Origin: Klebsormidium nitens
Taxonomy: Eukaryota; Streptophyta; Klebsormidiophyceae; Klebsormidiales; Klebsormidiaceae
DNA length: 64,000 nucleotides
Assembly (NCBI GenBank): GCA_000708835.1
Contig: DF237109.1
Span: 1 to 64,000 of the forward strand
Direction: 5' to 3'
The notes beneath the pieces were generated by a model that made no database searches, was not told the DNA's origin, and was given only the letters and a program-made list of their open reading frames with translations. The stretch's first letter is position 1. Each line of letters begins with the position of its first letter. The position numbers and the translations under genes are program-made. Below, one piece after another: positions 62,393 to 64,000 of the stretch.

Positions 62393-64000
62393 AGGCTAGA
62401 AGCAGGACTGAACGTGAAGCGGAGTGCTCCAAATGCATTATTGATAACATTGCATCTCTGATGGTTTTTTCCTTCTCTAAAGCCCTTCGTCAAATGGGCA
62501 CCCACTTGAAACGACTGTAAATCTTCGTATGAAGTCTGCGTTTTGGCAACAAAACTAGCAAAGTGTAGCAAGGCTATGCTGTTGTGATGGGTGCATGCCA
62601 GCGGCAAATACGGATGCAGCAAATTGACATCCGGGATGATTCAGTGCGCATGCGAACGAGCTTGCAATGCAACGGGCTGCCCTCGACTTCATCAATAAGA
62701 CGGCAAGAGCCACATTACTCCATGGCATGCCTGGCATTTCGTGATGTGCCGTCCTAAGTCCCGCTTAAACAATCTACTTACAACCTGCTTTCAATATTGC
62801 ATCATACTGGCACGATGTATGCGGTAGAAATCACCCAGTAAATTTTGTAGGCTATACAATACAGATATGCCGCTCACGAATCTTGGTTCCATTATCCATA
62901 TATACCTATTAGCATTGCTCCGACAGGATACCGTCATTATTAGCTCTTTCTAGCTAATGATGTGCTTTAAAGCCGTGAAGCTCTAGAAAGGTGCCAGGCA
63001 TAATAATGTACTGCTCTCATGCAGGATTAAATATAGTATTAGTAACTCAAGTCTTGTATACGACAGTATGCTAGAAGGACGACTTGAATTGCATGATGCT
63101 GGTCAGCTCCATAGAACAATTCAAGTGCATTGAAGCCTCACTGCATGAGGCTTCGCTTGTACTGAGACCGTAACAGAGTCCCCAGCCTCAGGTAAATCAC
63201 CGGGGCGTCAGTCGAATGGTCCATGGGCCTGGCGGCCCCCATGGCCGACGTCAGGACGCTGCCCGGTAGGTAGAAATATAATCGGGGCGCGTCGGCCAGT
63301 GCTGGGCCCTGGCATGCTCCCGGTACTGCTACAGTACACCGTACGGTAGTGTTAAAATGTTGCACATTTTGTAGCAGCGTACAGGTGCTCGAAAAGTCGA
63401 CGAATATGCGTCAATATTGCGGCAAGACTGCACCACGCACATTTTATTTTGGCGGAAACTTGGACGGCACTTGGCGCATTATTGATTCCGATTTCGTACG
63501 CGGAGCGCGCCAATTTTCCGCGTAGACTGCCGGAATATTGCCCCAAGACAAATTGCACCATAGCTGTCCCGTGCATGACGTACATGCTCATGCACTGAAT
63601 AACTAATCAGCTTGCAAGATCAGATTCATCATGCCGTACGGTACCGGTGACTGAAGTATTTCGACGCTGTTTCATACTTGCCGCCACGCACGGTGGGTTT
63701 CGAAAGATCATCTGTCCTTTCAGGATGCATATAACCCGTCCATATGTAAACGTACATATGTATTGTACGCCGTTTATGGGGATCGTTGTTCACCGTGATC
63801 ATCTATGAATATCACACTAAATAAATTCATAATGTGATCAACGAGGCACTGCATTCTCCGGTCAGTGCCGCCGCACTTTTGAAGACGTATTTCCCATCAG
63901 CTTCAGATCGACTCAAAGTTTGAACGCAGAATTTTCATCACCTCCACGATTGCCTTCAAATTTTGCAACTCAGCAATCGAGGCCGCGCAATGGCCACTTG
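62393..64000. other. Non-coding, AT-rich end with repeats
   Basis: No supported gene. The region contains the second copy of the inverted dispersed repeat, several TATA- and CATATG-rich stretches, and palindromic sequence at about 63740-63840, including GTGATCATC... and AATGTGATCAACG. Confidence 0.4.
63505..63580 (-). repeat. Dispersed repeat, copy 2 (inverted)
   Basis: The reverse complement of this stretch resembles 59990-60065 (shared CACGGGAC.GCTA.GGTGCAATTT core). The two copies lie about 3.5 kb apart in opposite orientation. Confidence 0.5.

Overview
This is nuclear DNA from a green, plant-lineage organism. The genes are split by many GT-AG introns, they include a chloroplast elongation factor and a chloroplast ribosomal protein with N-terminal transit-peptide-like sequence, and the recognisable proteins resemble land-plant versions (PSAT1, HESO1, chloroplast EF-G, THADA). 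Moderate GC, short-to-medium introns and a gene every 5-10 kb suggest a streptophyte alga of the Klebsormidium type; the genus is my inference and is not proven by the sequence. I rebuilt gene models by hand from splice sites, reading-frame phase and remembered family sequences. For the recognised genes every exon junction keeps phase.

Layout, left to right: a 13-exon phospholipid:sterol acyltransferase (PSAT1-like, +, 178-10236); two tandem minus-strand paralogues of unknown function (11562-13187 and 14283-15930); a 10-exon chloroplast EF-G (+, 16933-24253); cytosolic 40S ribosomal protein uS19/RPS15 (-, 25713-28052), head to head with a nuclear gene for plastid-type ribosomal protein uL14 (+, 28444-30149); a HESO1-like RNA uridylyltransferase (-, 31753-37922), head to head with CDC123, the eIF2 assembly factor (+, 38590-41188); an unrecognised small ORF (+, 42884-43219); a very large THADA/Trm732-like gene (-, 44457-57495), head to head with an intronless membrane-anchored sulfotransferase-like gene (+, 58203-59348). 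The last 4.6 kb has no convincing gene, but holds repeats and possible coding fragments.

Functionally the window is rich in translation and RNA-metabolism genes (EF-G, uS19, uL14c, CDC123, THADA, HESO1), and three divergent pairs are separated by only 0.4-0.7 kb. This looks like ordinary compact gene packing; I see no operon-like pathway.

The most unusual structure is inside PSAT1 and EF-G. Many introns carry degraded extra copies ('echoes') of the adjoining exon end, often with its splice site, in tandem units commonly about 115-185 bp apart. Only one copy in each series is an intact in-frame exon. I did not see this in HESO1, CDC123 or THADA.
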